Shown one piece after another: positions 27,601 through 37,500 of a DNA stretch of 64,000 bases. The position numbers and the translations under genes are program-made. The stretch is from Glandiceps talaboti (taxonomy: Eukaryota; Hemichordata; Enteropneusta; Spengelidae): assembly GCF_964340395.1 (NCBI RefSeq), contig NC_135555.1, positions 1,359,501-1,423,500 of the forward strand, written 5' to 3'. The notes beneath the pieces were generated by a model. It saw only the letters and a program-made list of their open reading frames with translations, was not told the DNA's origin and searched no databases. Position 1 is the first letter of the stretch, and each line of letters begins with the position of its first letter.

Positions 27601-27743
27601 CAAGAGTATAAATATTCCTAAAAATTAAGTTTGAGTACACACCTTTCAATTTCCAACGCCGCAACTTTTCGTTTGTCATACAATTTGTCGTTCAAAGCCC
27701 TCACACAGGCTGCATTCAGCGGTGCAAAATCTCTCTCTGTCAT
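7195..27743 (-). CDS. VAC14: VAC14, scaffold of the PIKfyve-FIG4 phosphoinositide complex (17 exons)
   Basis: VAC14 is a HEAT-repeat scaffold that holds the lipid kinase PIKfyve and phosphatase FIG4 together on endolysosomal membranes to control PI(3,5)P2. Exons in transcript order: 27643-27743, 26448-26598, 25588-25755, 24328-24390, 23991-24098, 22980-23089, 22529-22635, 20003-20137, 19238-19352, 17767-17905, 16742-16807, 15832-16043, 13834-14008, 12617-12735, 11982-12061, 11310-11466, 7195-7354. All junctions are GT-AG and in phase, giving 721 codons plus stop (human about 780). Landmarks shared with human VAC14: [20 protein letters not shown] at the start, [10 protein letters not shown] (exon 2), [17 protein letters not shown] (3), [11 protein letters not shown]-like (4), [11 protein letters not shown] (10), [14 protein letters not shown] (12), [15 protein letters not shown] (13), [19 protein letters not shown] (14, FIG4-binding region), [19 protein letters not shown] (15). 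The linker after exon 9 is shorter than in human. Exons 7 and 10 carry tandemly repeated 3' edges. Confidence 0.96.
8141..8497. mobile_element. Tourist-like MITE (PIF/Harbinger type), copy 1
   Basis: About 357 bp with terminal inverted repeats starting GGCCTAA (right end reads TTAGACC, one change). It is flanked on both sides by TAA, the 3-bp TWA target duplication typical of PIF/Harbinger elements. Inner TIR sequence extends through a TGTTTTGTTCCGTTAC-like block. A second copy lies at 60016-60345; the two share long stretches such as AATTGTGAAGTCTCACG and ACCATTTGGAAAACAATGG. It sits in the last VAC14 intron and has no coding capacity. Confidence 0.8.
8568..8592. repeat. (AC)n microsatellite
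   Basis: Short AC dinucleotide run next to the MITE copy, inside the last VAC14 intron. Confidence 0.9.
8990..9600. repeat. Diverged tandem repeat in last VAC14 intron
   Basis: About seven imperfect copies of a 60-100 bp module: a CTTCCCTTGCTACCCCAAAA-type block, then TTGATGTAACA, then ACAAATTTGTCTATTTC. The copies from 9340 to 9520 are the most alike. No coding content. Confidence 0.65.
10607..10880. repeat. (CATA)n array ending in (CA)n
   Basis: About 235 bp of CATA tetranucleotide with occasional CAGA interruptions, followed by about 38 bp of CA dinucleotide and a CATC tail. It lies in the last VAC14 intron. The Tyr-Ile-His-Thr and Met-Tyr-Val-Cys open frames over it are repeat artefacts. 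Confidence 0.95.
13395..13660 (+). mobile_element. Possible retroelement 3' tail with (TTGAA)n end
   Basis: The segment ends in ACACAATAAAGTTTTGAATTGAATTGAATG: an AATAAA followed by short TTGAA-type repeats. That is the form of 3' ends of CR1/L2-like LINEs or SINEs mobilised by them. No coding remnant is visible, so the class is inference. It lies in the intron between VAC14 exons 13 and 14. Confidence 0.35.
14366..14410. repeat. Short (CATA)n run
   Basis: Imperfect CATACATA repeat in the intron between VAC14 exons 12 and 13, just left of the Crypton-like remnant. Confidence 0.8.
14744..14956 (+). mobile_element. Crypton-type recombinase N-terminal remnant
   Basis: A 70-codon plus-strand frame starts [20 protein letters not shown] and continues to [10 protein letters not shown]. 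The layout (basic start, R-F, a D/E-D helix, then N-T-x-K/Y-x-T) resembles the N terminus of Crypton/DUF3504 tyrosine-recombinase proteins common in invertebrate genomes. The similarity fades after about residue 45. It lies antisense in the VAC14 intron between exons 12 and 13. The family call rests on remembered pattern only. Confidence 0.45.
15502..15566. repeat. 65-bp hairpin with about 27-bp arms
   Basis: Arms ATAAATGCCATCCTGGCAAT... and its partner ending ...CCCGGACGGCATTTAT pair over about 27 bases with a few mismatches. They flank a short CTCCTACGTC loop. It directly abuts the (CATA)n array at 15566. It could be a foldback-element end or a remnant of the terminal structure of the nearby Crypton-like sequence. 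Confidence 0.75.
15567..15800. repeat. (CATA)n/(CA)n array
   Basis: About 235 bp of CATA repeats broken by ACACAC stretches. It ends only about 30 bp from the 3' edge of VAC14 exon 12, so the exon's donor at 15830-15831 sits next to a long simple repeat. Confidence 0.95.
17141..17766 (-). repeat. Tandem array of VAC14 exon 10 3' edge plus splice donor, about 91-bp unit
   Basis: Eight copies, counting the real exon end, of a unit whose minus strand reads GAGACATTTATTACACAACT ... CCAAATAAG followed by GTAATC or GTAAGG. Each unit repeats about the last 80 bases of exon 10 with its 5' splice site. One unit (near 17232-17260) has lost the TATTAAAATACCAAATA part. Unit length is about 91 bp, so retention of one unit shifts frame and soon reaches a TAA. 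Copies are nearly identical, which points to recent spread or homogenisation. Confidence 0.92.
17767..17905 (-). CDS. VAC14: VAC14 exon 10, source of the 91-bp array
   Basis: This exon encodes the [17 protein letters not shown] segment and the conserved [11 protein letters not shown] motif, ending at residue 399 in phase 0. Only the donor at 17765-17766 gives the human-like continuation into exon 11 ([18 protein letters not shown]). Use of the next donor would add about 30 codons ending at an in-frame TAA. The exon joins directly to exon 9 (codon CA|G), skipping a Ser/Pro-rich linker that is longer in human. Confidence 0.93.
18165..18245. repeat. Inverted 'GGTAAAATgGG / CCCATTTTACC' repeats
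   Basis: Three blocks GTGGTAAAATCCC, ATTTTACCACGG and GTGGTAAAATGGG form an alternating hairpin. It lies immediately left of the Crypton-like C-terminal remnant and may belong to it. Confidence 0.6.
18246..18606 (+). mobile_element. Crypton-type tyrosine recombinase C-terminal remnant
   Basis: One frame reads [16 protein letters not shown] followed by [10 protein letters not shown]. This fits the H-K-x-E-x-S-x-R-S-Y box that carries the catalytic tyrosine at the end of Crypton/DUF3504 recombinases. A second frame further on ends [16 protein letters not shown], which fits the usual G-x-F-x-x-C-T-x-x-G C terminus of the same proteins. The two parts lie in different frames, so the copy is degraded. 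It sits antisense in the intron between VAC14 exons 9 and 10. The fragment at 14744 could be from the same family but is separated from this one by three VAC14 exons. Confidence 0.55.
19055..19197. repeat. About 140-bp near-perfect palindrome
   Basis: Left arm AACCTCCGCCGAAGGCGGGT ... GGTACAATTCG ... ATATAGCAC mirrors right arm GTGCTATAT ... CGAATTGTACC ... ACCCGCCTTCGGCGGGGGTT, with a short centre near 19122-19130. The arms contain smaller palindromes (CGCCGAAGGCG; TATATAGCAC/GTGCTATATG). It has the form of a foldback MITE. It ends about 40 bp from the donor of VAC14 exon 9. Confidence 0.85.
20345..22528 (-). repeat. 28-bp minisatellite carrying the VAC14 exon 7 splice donor, about 78 copies
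   Basis: On the minus strand the unit is ACACATTGCCAGTCACAAG (the last 19 bases of exon 7) followed by GTAATAATG (first 9 intron bases). It starts at the real exon edge and runs about 2.2 kb into the intron with few variants (GTGTC/GTATC/GTACC, CAATG/CACTG on the plus strand). Nearly every unit keeps AAG|GTAATA, a usable-looking 5' splice site. The array ends about 200 bp from the acceptor of exon 8. Confidence 0.97.
22529..22635 (-). CDS. VAC14: VAC14 exon 7, source of the 28-bp array
   Basis: It encodes [20 protein letters not shown] and the end [10 protein letters not shown], joining to exon 8 [15 protein letters not shown] as in human (HCQTTDDLIQLTA). Only the first donor (22527-22528) restores codon G|AT. 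With the second donor the junction reads AG|A TGA, an immediate stop. With later donors the frame meets TAA inside the second GTAATAATG. Distal donor use should therefore give truncated, decay-prone transcripts. Confidence 0.94.
23131..23400 (+). repeat. Dispersed repeat family, copy 1
   Basis: About 250 bp that aligns, with divergence, to the reverse complement of 43430-43680. Shared blocks include GTTTTGACTCATATTTCGA, ATGTAGACAC-like, GACCTAAGGG-like and GAGTATTTTC. Internal inverted motifs (TGAGTGACCTAAGGG against CCGTTAGGTCAC) suggest a non-autonomous DNA element. It lies in the intron between VAC14 exons 5 and 6. Confidence 0.6.
25180..25300. repeat. Two-and-a-half copies of a 52-bp tandem repeat
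   Basis: The block AACCAAGGTAACATTGAAG ... GTTGCCACTG ... GATCAATACAATGT repeats with one or two changes inside the intron between VAC14 exons 3 and 4. No exon edge is involved here. Confidence 0.8.
26353..26382. repeat. Perfect 12-bp-arm hairpin, also present at 58428
   Basis: TAGACCCTCCAC and GTGGAGGGTCTA flank a 6-base loop. The right arm and what follows (GGGTCTATGGTTATAAG) recur at 58441-58457 with one change. It may be a short dispersed foldback repeat. Confidence 0.7.
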
Positions 27744-28532
27744 CGTGAATGATGTTGGTCGATCCCCGATCACTGATTTCTAAAAAATCTGTTTATACAC
27801 AGGCAGGTGAGCACATTTTAACGACAATAATAATATGTTCACCTCTTGGTTTCTGTCTGCTTATCAAGACGACATCAGACCTTCACCCGCTGAAGCAGCT
27901 ACACCATGTAATTATAACCCTGCCATAATCCTTAAACGTAACTCAAACTATCTCAATTTAAATACTCTCAAAGATTTTTCTGCGCTAGGAATCAGAGAAA
28001 TATAATACAAATATTTTGCCGTATTTTTTGTACGTTTGTGGAAGCTCTGTCATCGAATTTAGACTGTTTTTTTTCGACACGAGTGTCGTGTATCTAAAGG
28101 GGGTGATGGCTATACTTCAGACAGCCACCAACTTAATCTTTATGAAACAAATGCGTGGATTCGTCTGTAGATCAGACCCTGTCTTTCCTAGTCCAATCGA
28201 GGGCGCGCTTAGAAAAATAAGAACCCGGAAGTACATGACAAAGTGAACTGATCGCTGCTAGCTGACGATTTTCTCATTTATTATTCATTATTTATACGAT
28301 CGAATACCGTGTTTTACGGTGACCGACACAATGAAAGAAAAATACATCTACTTCTATGACATGGATCTTCTAGAGTCGTAAAATACATTTATAGAAGAAT
28401 GAACAAATCATCGATTCAGGAAATTAAATAGCGTTCATGCGTCGTTTCATCTTCATCACATGATCAGCTTCTTCTCTTCATCATCTCAAGTGTCTGCTTC
28501 ATATTTCGTATCACCATCCATCGTAATATTGT
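27744..28532. promoter_or_regulatory. Divergent promoter region between VAC14 and the MARVEL gene
   Basis: The two start codons are 789 bp apart and point away from each other. The region contains a consensus-like ETS site ACCCGGAAGT at 28223-28232 next to a GGGCGCGC stretch. Such sites are common at TATA-less bidirectional housekeeping promoters. No TATA box in a convincing position was seen. Shared control is inference from layout. Confidence 0.5.
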
Positions 28533-31500
28533 ATGATGGCTGAAGATATTCATAACGTTGATATCGAATCGTTACCAAGTCCAGATACTCAAAGAGAAAT
28601 AACAACTGCAGTTCCTCCGATTACCACTCAGAATGTGAGAGTTCGAGTCGATTACAGTTATCTACGAACAGCACCTGGTGCGTTGAAACTGTTACAGATA
28701 GTAAGTATTGCATTCGTAATATTATGTTTTTCAGTCACATTTTGACGTATTACGTTTGAAATGGAATGGAATGCCGAAGAGAAGGAAAAGTCATTATTTT
28801 GACACATCATGACAACAAAATACTCAGTTCATTTATTGTGGAATTTCAAAAAATTGTCTCCTTATTAAACAAAGAATGTGATATGTTAATAATATTACCG
28901 AGTGTGAAGTACATGTTTGGTCGATTCAAAGCATTGATGTAAATGGATATTTTCAAGTTACTACTTTGAATATTTTATTATAGTTTTATATTTTAACTTT
29001 AAAATACAGAAATAATAGGCATTTTTTTTTAAATTTCGAGTTTGCATATATTTCAGGCTCCAAAAACAATGGTGCTTCAATTCTTCAGTCAATAAAATAT
29101 ATATAATTGTCAATAAAATAGGTTTTGGAAAACTATTGATGACATGTACTGGACAACAATTTTTTGGGCAAGTATTGTTATCAACAGAAATAGGTTGATT
29201 TATCAAGTACATGTAATGAATGCAAATGAAGACGTTCAACAGAACAGCACAATCAATAAATTAAAAAACCCAAAGATTTATGTAACAATAAAGGACACAG
29301 TTATTATCTTAAAATCTGAAAATCTAAATATATAGTAGAATGGAAAGTTATATTAACCATTAATCATTCAAATTACACAACATTGAAGAGCAAAGATCAG
29401 GTCATGTGACCTGAATTAATTAATCAAATTGTTTGCACTGTATGTGTTAGGAAAATCACATATCTTATTTCCAAATATAATTTGAATATTCTTTGAATTT
29501 TAAAATTATAGTTGTTTAATGAATGAAAATGATAAATATGCACATACTGGTTAGATCTGTTTGTGGATATAGAAAGTTTTGAAAGATAATGCTAGAGATG
29601 TAATATTGATAATTCTGAAAGGAGAATATTATGAAACTGAAAGAAACAGACAATGGATAAAGACTGAATAGAATCATTGTGAGGTCCTGTTCATGTAACC
29701 ATGGGATGATCTAGCAATGACGTTCATTATTTGAAGAGATGTGTGCATTCCCAAAACACATATTTGTGTGTACTTTTCACTAATGTGAGTAAAGATACAT
29801 AGATACACTCAGTATACAGTCAGTTCATTTGCTTAGTTAGAGGATAAAGAATGGATCACTAAAATATTCATGAATATATAATAGGGCATGACTTGTAATC
29901 TTAGCATGATATCTACATATTGGAAAACCTGAACAACATTTTTTTGGGCAAGTATTTTTATCAACAGAAATAGGTTGATTTATCAAGCACATCTTGGTAA
30001 TTGGCTAGACCGATTGTACTGAGTGATATGGTACTGGTAATTGGCTAGACCGATTGTATATACATGTATGAATAAAATATATGAAATATATATTTAAAGA
30101 GAGAGGAAAGATGAAAACAGTTGTTAGTAAACTGACTAATTGCAAATTGTAAATTGACAAAAAGGCACAGTTACGATGTGAATGTTTTCTGAGTTGTTTT
30201 TGTTTCATATCATTATGAATGATAACGTCTACTTTCAGGTAAATATTGTCAATGTTTGTAAATGTATGTGTTATGACAGCTATGCAACTGTGATATCAAA
30301 GACAAATTTTGAGTGCATCTAAACATTCGGTTTTGTTGATAGTTTGCCGAGATCTATAACGTTATGTTTAAAGTGAAATATAACAGATTTCCAGCCCAGT
30401 TACTATAGTGATGATTTAACATGGTTCAATATAAAACAGATTATAAAATTTTTGAAATTATGAAGTGCTTAATATTCCAGCCCTCCAAGAAATTTTGATT
30501 GTCAGTATTAAATGTTGTGTTTCATTATTACATACACATCAATGATTACATACATTAGTATGTGTACATATACTATTGTGTTTACACTGCAGTGCAATAT
30601 CAATAACATTATCATGGATGTAGAAAAGGGGCAGTAGCTGACAAAAGCTACTTAGTGCTACTCTGCAATATTTTACCTTTTACTTTGTCAGGAATCTGTT
30701 TAAAAATTCTTTGTGTCAACCATTACATTTCCATCGATGGTTGACTGAGATTCATATGTGTCTCATGTACATTACCATCTATTTTTTACATTTGACTTAA
30801 AAAAGCTCAGATAATGGCAAATTGTATGCAAATTTGTATAGATGCAATACCATGTACACAAAATCACATGACTACATCTGTTGTATTTCTGTTTTTTGGA
30901 TAAACACAATGTACTGTAATAACAAAACCCCATCATGCATTGGTGCCAGTATGGATACTAGGATTCACTCACTTTGCTTGTAGAACTATGATGTAGAGAA
31001 TACGTACACCACACTGGCACTCTTACAAATACCCCAAGTACACCACACTGGCACTCTTACAAATACCCAGAGTACACCACACTGGCACTCTTACAAATAC
31101 CCCAAGTACACCACACTGGCACTCTTACAAATACCCAGAGTACACCACACTGGCACTCTTACAAATACCCCAAGTACACCACACTGGCACTCTTACAAAT
31201 ACCCAGAGTACACCACACTGGCACTCTTACAAATACCCAGAGTACACCACACTGGCACTCTTACAAATACCCAGAGTACACCACACTGGCACTCTTACAA
31301 ATACCCAGAGTACACCACACTGGCACTCTTACAAATACCCAGAGTACACCACACTGGCACTCTTACAAATACTCCAAGTACACCACACTGGCACTCTTAC
31401 AAATACCCAGAGTATGCCACACTGGCACTCTTGCAAATACTCTGAGTACACCACACTGGCACTGAGATCTTACAAATACCCAGAGTACACCACACTGGCA

Positions 31501-34500
31501 CTCTTGCAAATACTCCAAGTACGCAACACTGTCACTGAGATCTTACAAGTACCCCAAGTATGCCACACTTGCACTCTTGCAGCATGGGGTTCTGATATAT
31601 TATTAAGAAAAAATGTAGAAACAAAACCATGCATATGTAATGTTACATTTAAGTAGATTTTCATGTTACTTGTTTGATATTTGATGAGTGCTAAATTCTC
31701 TGTATTTCCTTCACTACATAATATTAGATGAGTGCTAAATTCTGTGTACTTCCTTCACTACATAATATTAGACCTAATCTGCAGTAATTTCTAGTTCTGT
31801 ATTCATTATTCATGGATATAAGTCTCCAATTAATTAAATTTATTTTGTGTGCAAGGTCAGTTTATGATAATTATGATAATCAAGACATCTTTAAATCAGT
31901 CATGGTTGGTCTGTTAAGATTTTCAACTTGCCAATGTTGATACTTATTGTGGTACAAAAATGTGTGACTTTTTCATTTAAACTTAATCTTTTCAGAGAAT
32001 TGTTTGATTGTTAATTTTGTACCATTCCATGTGACATTGTACATTCAGATACATCCCCCCCCCCTCCAAAAAAAAAGGTGCCTAAAGTGAATGACATTTA
32101 ATACTGATATTTACAAATTGCCGCATGGTACTTAAATAAGTTTGACAGCTTTATAAAATATCACATAAACCACACAAGCTGTACAAATCTTTAGACCCTC
32201 AAATGTCATAAATTCAAATTGTGAATATTTGATAATCATACTAGAACTGATGTGATAGAAGTCATCCATTGTAAACTATTGATATTATCAGACTGTTATA
32301 GATGGATGATGTATAGTAAGCCGTAGGGAACAATATTCAGGTGTCAATTCTATTTTTAGATAACCACTGTGAATGTATAGAATATTCAAACATAACACAG
32401 AATATGACGACATACTTTTTCAATACAGTTGAAAAATTAGTGTGAAATCGAGTCAGTGTTTATAGATGTTTGAATCATTATATCTTCAAAGCGAATTCTT
32501 TCCTATATATAAACTTACTTGTATGCAATTAGATAAGTATGAAATCAAAATACAGATATTTAATAGCCAAGTGGTTAATTACCCATCATTCCAGACCACG
32601 GCCTCAGTGTCACGGATGAAAGAACAGCTCTGGTTTGTGAGAATGTTAATTACCTTATGCACAAATGGCATTATGACATTTCTGATCTTGTTCTGTAAAA
32701 ATATATAGTCTTAGTGGTTTACAGCATTTAGGTAAAGAGAGTACTTTTTATTACACAACATTCCGACTTCTCTTTATAGAAGGATTGATATCATGTAGTA
32801 CAGTGCCTTTAGGGTAGTAGTCCTTTTGACTAATATTGTGTCATCATGATTTGTTGTGAGTTTACAATCACAGTAACTAAACTCTACAAGTCATTACATG
32901 AAGTCATTGGTTGGATTATCTTGTAGTACGTCATACAATGTTCTAAACAGTGTGCCCTCTAATGATAGCCAAATTTTCTTGTAGTCATACAGTGTTCTCA
33001 TTTAAAAGAATAGAGTTGGACAATTACATGTTATTGTAGGTTATGTGAAAAGACATTTAGTTCATTGATACCACAGAACAAATCCTAAGTCTTGGGTCTT
33101 GGGGTCATCAGCACAGTGACTACACCCCTATGTGGTTTGTCTGTTTTAGTCATACATGCATGAGGTAGTACATACACAGTGTTACCAGAATCACAATCAG
33201 AATTACTATATTCATCCCACTAGTGGAAATAAAAATGACAATAATTCACACAGATAAAAATATAAAACTGAATATGAAAATAAAACTGTGTAGTACATTA
33301 TAGTAAATATAAGTCCACAAGATACTACAAAGAACAACTGTGGTTGTTAAAAACAGAGATAGGGGATGGGACATATTTATTTATTTATTAAGCCGTGTAC
33401 ACAAGAAGACGTGACATTGGCAAGAAAATATACCAAATGAAACACTGATGTTTACAATGTCTTGAAAATATTAAGTATATCACTGAGATATTTAGCTATG
33501 ACACTTGCTATAGTATCATCTACAAATGAAAAAATGTACTTAAATAGAGAATGATTATCAAATTTAAGTAACTGCGACTGTAAACTAAATAAAATGTCCA
33601 AGTATTTATCTCTTATCTTCTGAATTTTTTCATTTTTACACAGTAATGCACAGTGAAATTCATCTCCAATACTTGAGCTACACAACGTGCATAATCTCTG
33701 TTTCCTTTCAATGTTCTTGTAATGGCCAGTTTCAATTGGCAATTGGACAATTACGATTTAAGACATTTTAGCTACTGCAGTATTATATCTACCACTCCTA
33801 GAAATATGTCAGTTGTTGAATTCTGTATAGATGGGATAGAGTGACAGGTCCTTAACAGAAGACTTCGCCTTTGTCGTAATGCATTTGTTGTAAACAGATT
33901 CTAAACTTTTGCATTGTTTTTACCCCTAATTTGGCCAACCTTTTAGCTGATTAGTCCTATTAAGCTAATGTAGCCTTTATTTATACAAAATTTGAGCGAT
34001 ATAATTGTCATACTATGATACTGGGAATCTGGTCTGGATACCAATGTGTGGTCTCTAAAAGAAAGATATCTGAAAGATTACATGAAGGAATAGCAGTAGA
34101 CTACGTTACAGTGTCCTGGGGTCATCAACTCACAAGTGACATATGCTGTAGGTGCTTGGATATATTATATTATATAGTAGCACTGGTGATTGCCCTAAGG
34201 GCTCCACCTTCCTCTGTTCATACCATTATAACTCACATCTATAATAAGAAACCCATTTAGCTGTCAAATATAGTTTGTGTACAATGTGAGATGTTTATGA
34301 TAAAAGAACAGATTTCCTTATTGAAATACTGCCTGTATAATATGTTAACCAATACATCCATAGTCATACACATCAATCATTATGTGAGTACATCTCATAT
34401 ACATTGTTCTTGTACACGGTATAAGATGAATAAAATAAAGATTTAACTTTTTGCTGCTTCACCCCCCCCCCCCCCCCCCCCCCCGCCTGCCATGACAAAA

Positions 34501-37500
34501 ACACTGGTAAATGAATGTATTTATTGATATCTTTTTCATAGTAATTCTGTAGACTTCATCTCGTATCACTACTCTTTATACCAAGTCCCATCAAAATGTA
34601 GGTATAAGTTAAGGACAGAACTTTCCAGAGGACATTCTAGCAAAATTTACCCTTGATTTAGAAGTAACTAATTATAGCAATTACCATTTTCAGTGATTGC
34701 ATGGATGCATACTATTGGTATTTGCACTGCAACACTTATTGCCTGGCTATGAGGGCACTAGTAGACTTGTCTATTACCCCAAGGGCTGTTATACAACACT
34801 TATTGCCTGGCTATGAGGGTGCTAGTAGACGTCCATTACCCCAAGGGATGTTATGCAACACTTATTACCTAGCTATGACGGCACTAGTAGACATCTATTA
34901 GCATGAGGGCTGTTATACACTTATTGCCTGGCAATGAGGGCACTATAGATGCGTCTATTACCCCAAGGGCTGTTATGCAGCAACTATTTCCCGAGGGACA
35001 TAGTTCTACATAACAGCATGACAGGTAATATGTATGCAAATCACCGATAACACTTGCCACTGTAAAAGTGCTGTTGCGAAATAGAAAATGACTATTGCCC
35101 TCTGTATGCAAATTGAGGTCACTATGGGTCACTAGTCCACACCATGTGACAATGTCAAAGTTAATCACTGCTGTATATAGAATATTATTCCATACTTGTA
35201 TGCAAATAAACACATGAGCATTCCATATATATATGAAATCATGGTAATTAACTGAGTTTTGATATTTCTATGAAATTCACATGTTTCAGATAAACATTTG
35301 TAATAATAATTAACACAACCCCAGTACGTGCGAGTGCTATTAAGGGTATTTGAAATTGTAGTGTTTTTACCTTCGTGAGAGAATTAAGTGAGTAAGGCCA
35401 CAGAGAACAGTCTGCAAGCACTCATGAATAAGACATATTATATTCATGACAGTGACTGAATGTAATTCAATTGAATTAGAATTGCATATACAATTTGCAG
35501 TGAACAGTATCAATGTGTTACTTTATCTGTATGCTGACGAGGGATTTCAATATATTGCCTTTGTGCATTCAATATGATGCTATCAGTTCTAGGTAAAATG
35601 TTCCATACTCAGCTGATCACAACACTGATTTAGTCCTCAATGTAAAATGTTCAGTGCTGGCTTTCATGCACTGTTGATTTAGTATAATTAACTTGAATTG
35701 TGCAGCATCAAGAAGTAATAACATATAAATTGTGACTTTTAGTCATCAATACTGACTTGCCTTGTCAACTTATTTGATATATGTATATCTCTGCAACAAC
35801 AATATTAGAAAATTTATGTACAAAAAAACAGATTTCTAATGATTTGTTTAATCTGATATTTGACATTTCTTTAACTATTTCTTTTTCTTTCACTTTTCTT
35901 TCAGATGTTTACGATAGCATCATTAGTATGCGTAACTACAGCTAGTTATTCTGGGTTGAATTATCTGTCGTTACCACTGGCTGGTAGATCCAGATTCTTT
36001 GTGTTTACATCAGTGGTGTCGCTACTAGCAACCACAGCCATTGTATTCTTTCACTCTACTGGTTTATCAAGAAGAATGCCAATCAACTGGCATTTGTTTG
36101 TAAGTTGATTTATTACTCCTCTGATTTCACATTTAGCTCTAAAATATATTTAAAACCCCAATGTGTGAATCTCATGATCTTGGTTTACTACTATCTTATG
36201 AGCAGAGCCATACAGAATGTGGGATTATTCTGTCATTCAGGACCAACTTTTCCTATAATAGCTCTGCCAGCCAACTGTTTTTCACATCAAATTTTAATAT
36301 CATCCAAAATTGACCTTGATAATTCTGCATTAATGTCAGTCCACTGAACAGAAAATGTCCACCTCCTTCCATACTAGTATCATGTACTTTGTAATTTCAT
36401 TCCTAAATTTTTCAAATCACATAATAAACATTTTCCCTATAAATCTGTTATTTCAACTGTATATGTTGATCTGGTTTCATATCAAACATTATGCCATCTT
36501 GTAAGTTGAGAACATTGGGCCATGAAATAAATGTATTGAAGACATAGAAGATGATTGTTTGGTTGATAAAAGATAAAAGAATTCAGAATCAAGAAAGGAT
36601 GGAATAAATCTCTAGATTGAAAAAAAAAAACACTTTAAAAAAGAGAAAATTGCAGAATAAATCTCTTGATTCAAAAAGCACTTTAAAAGGAAGAGATGGA
36701 ACAACTGATGAGATGGATTATTTGGACATGCAGTCTGCAGACTAGTTGCCATCAATGAGAGTAAGCAACAATGGCAATGTAACATGATTAGTAACTCTAA
36801 TGATGTGGAAAGGATGTATTTATGAATAAATATTGATGTTAATTAGACAGAAAAATTGTAAGCAAAGGATGATGGGTTTTCAGATCCGGTATTAAACATG
36901 TAATATGATTTGTGGAAAGGATCGATGTATCTATGAATACACATTGATGTTAAAAGAGACAGAAAAATTGTAAGAAATGGATGGATTTCTATATCCAAGA
37001 ACATTTTGAAAAGAGAGGAAGATGAATATCTTAAAATGCAATCTGTTGCTACTAGTGAATGCCATAATAAAGGTAGTCAAACATAATAAGCTGACATAGA
37101 CACTCTAATGATGTCAAAAGGGGTATTTCCAGAAATAGACATTGAGTAGAGATGTTAGTCTTATTACAAGCCATGGTAATCATAACACTAGGCAGGTATC
37201 TATGTAATAAAGACCATAATCCTAAGTGTCAATTTGATGTAATTGCAATAACATCAGAAGGCTGTTAAATTAACTTATAAATTGAAAATAATAATATCTC
37301 GACCTTTGACCCGGTAATAGCAAACATCAAATGAGTTCAAGTTTTTCAGATTTTTAAAAACCATATTTCATTTATTTGTAATTGCAAACATATTACTTGA
37401 TATCATTCAAGTGAGTGAATTAGATCAAAATGTCTATGAAGACTGCTGTGCTAATTTAATGCATTTTGTTTTGAAAATTAGAAGTCATTAGTTGTGAAAA

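Noticed and set aside
28016-28246. 76-codon plus-strand frame upstream of the MARVEL gene
   Set aside because: Lies in the divergent promoter region, overlaps the ETS site, and has no recognisable sequence or splice link.
31003-31580. Exon-edge origin for the 34-bp minisatellite
   Set aside because: The reverse strand holds GTAAGAG donor-like bases, but no exon of either neighbouring gene matches the unit and the gene here is on the other strand.
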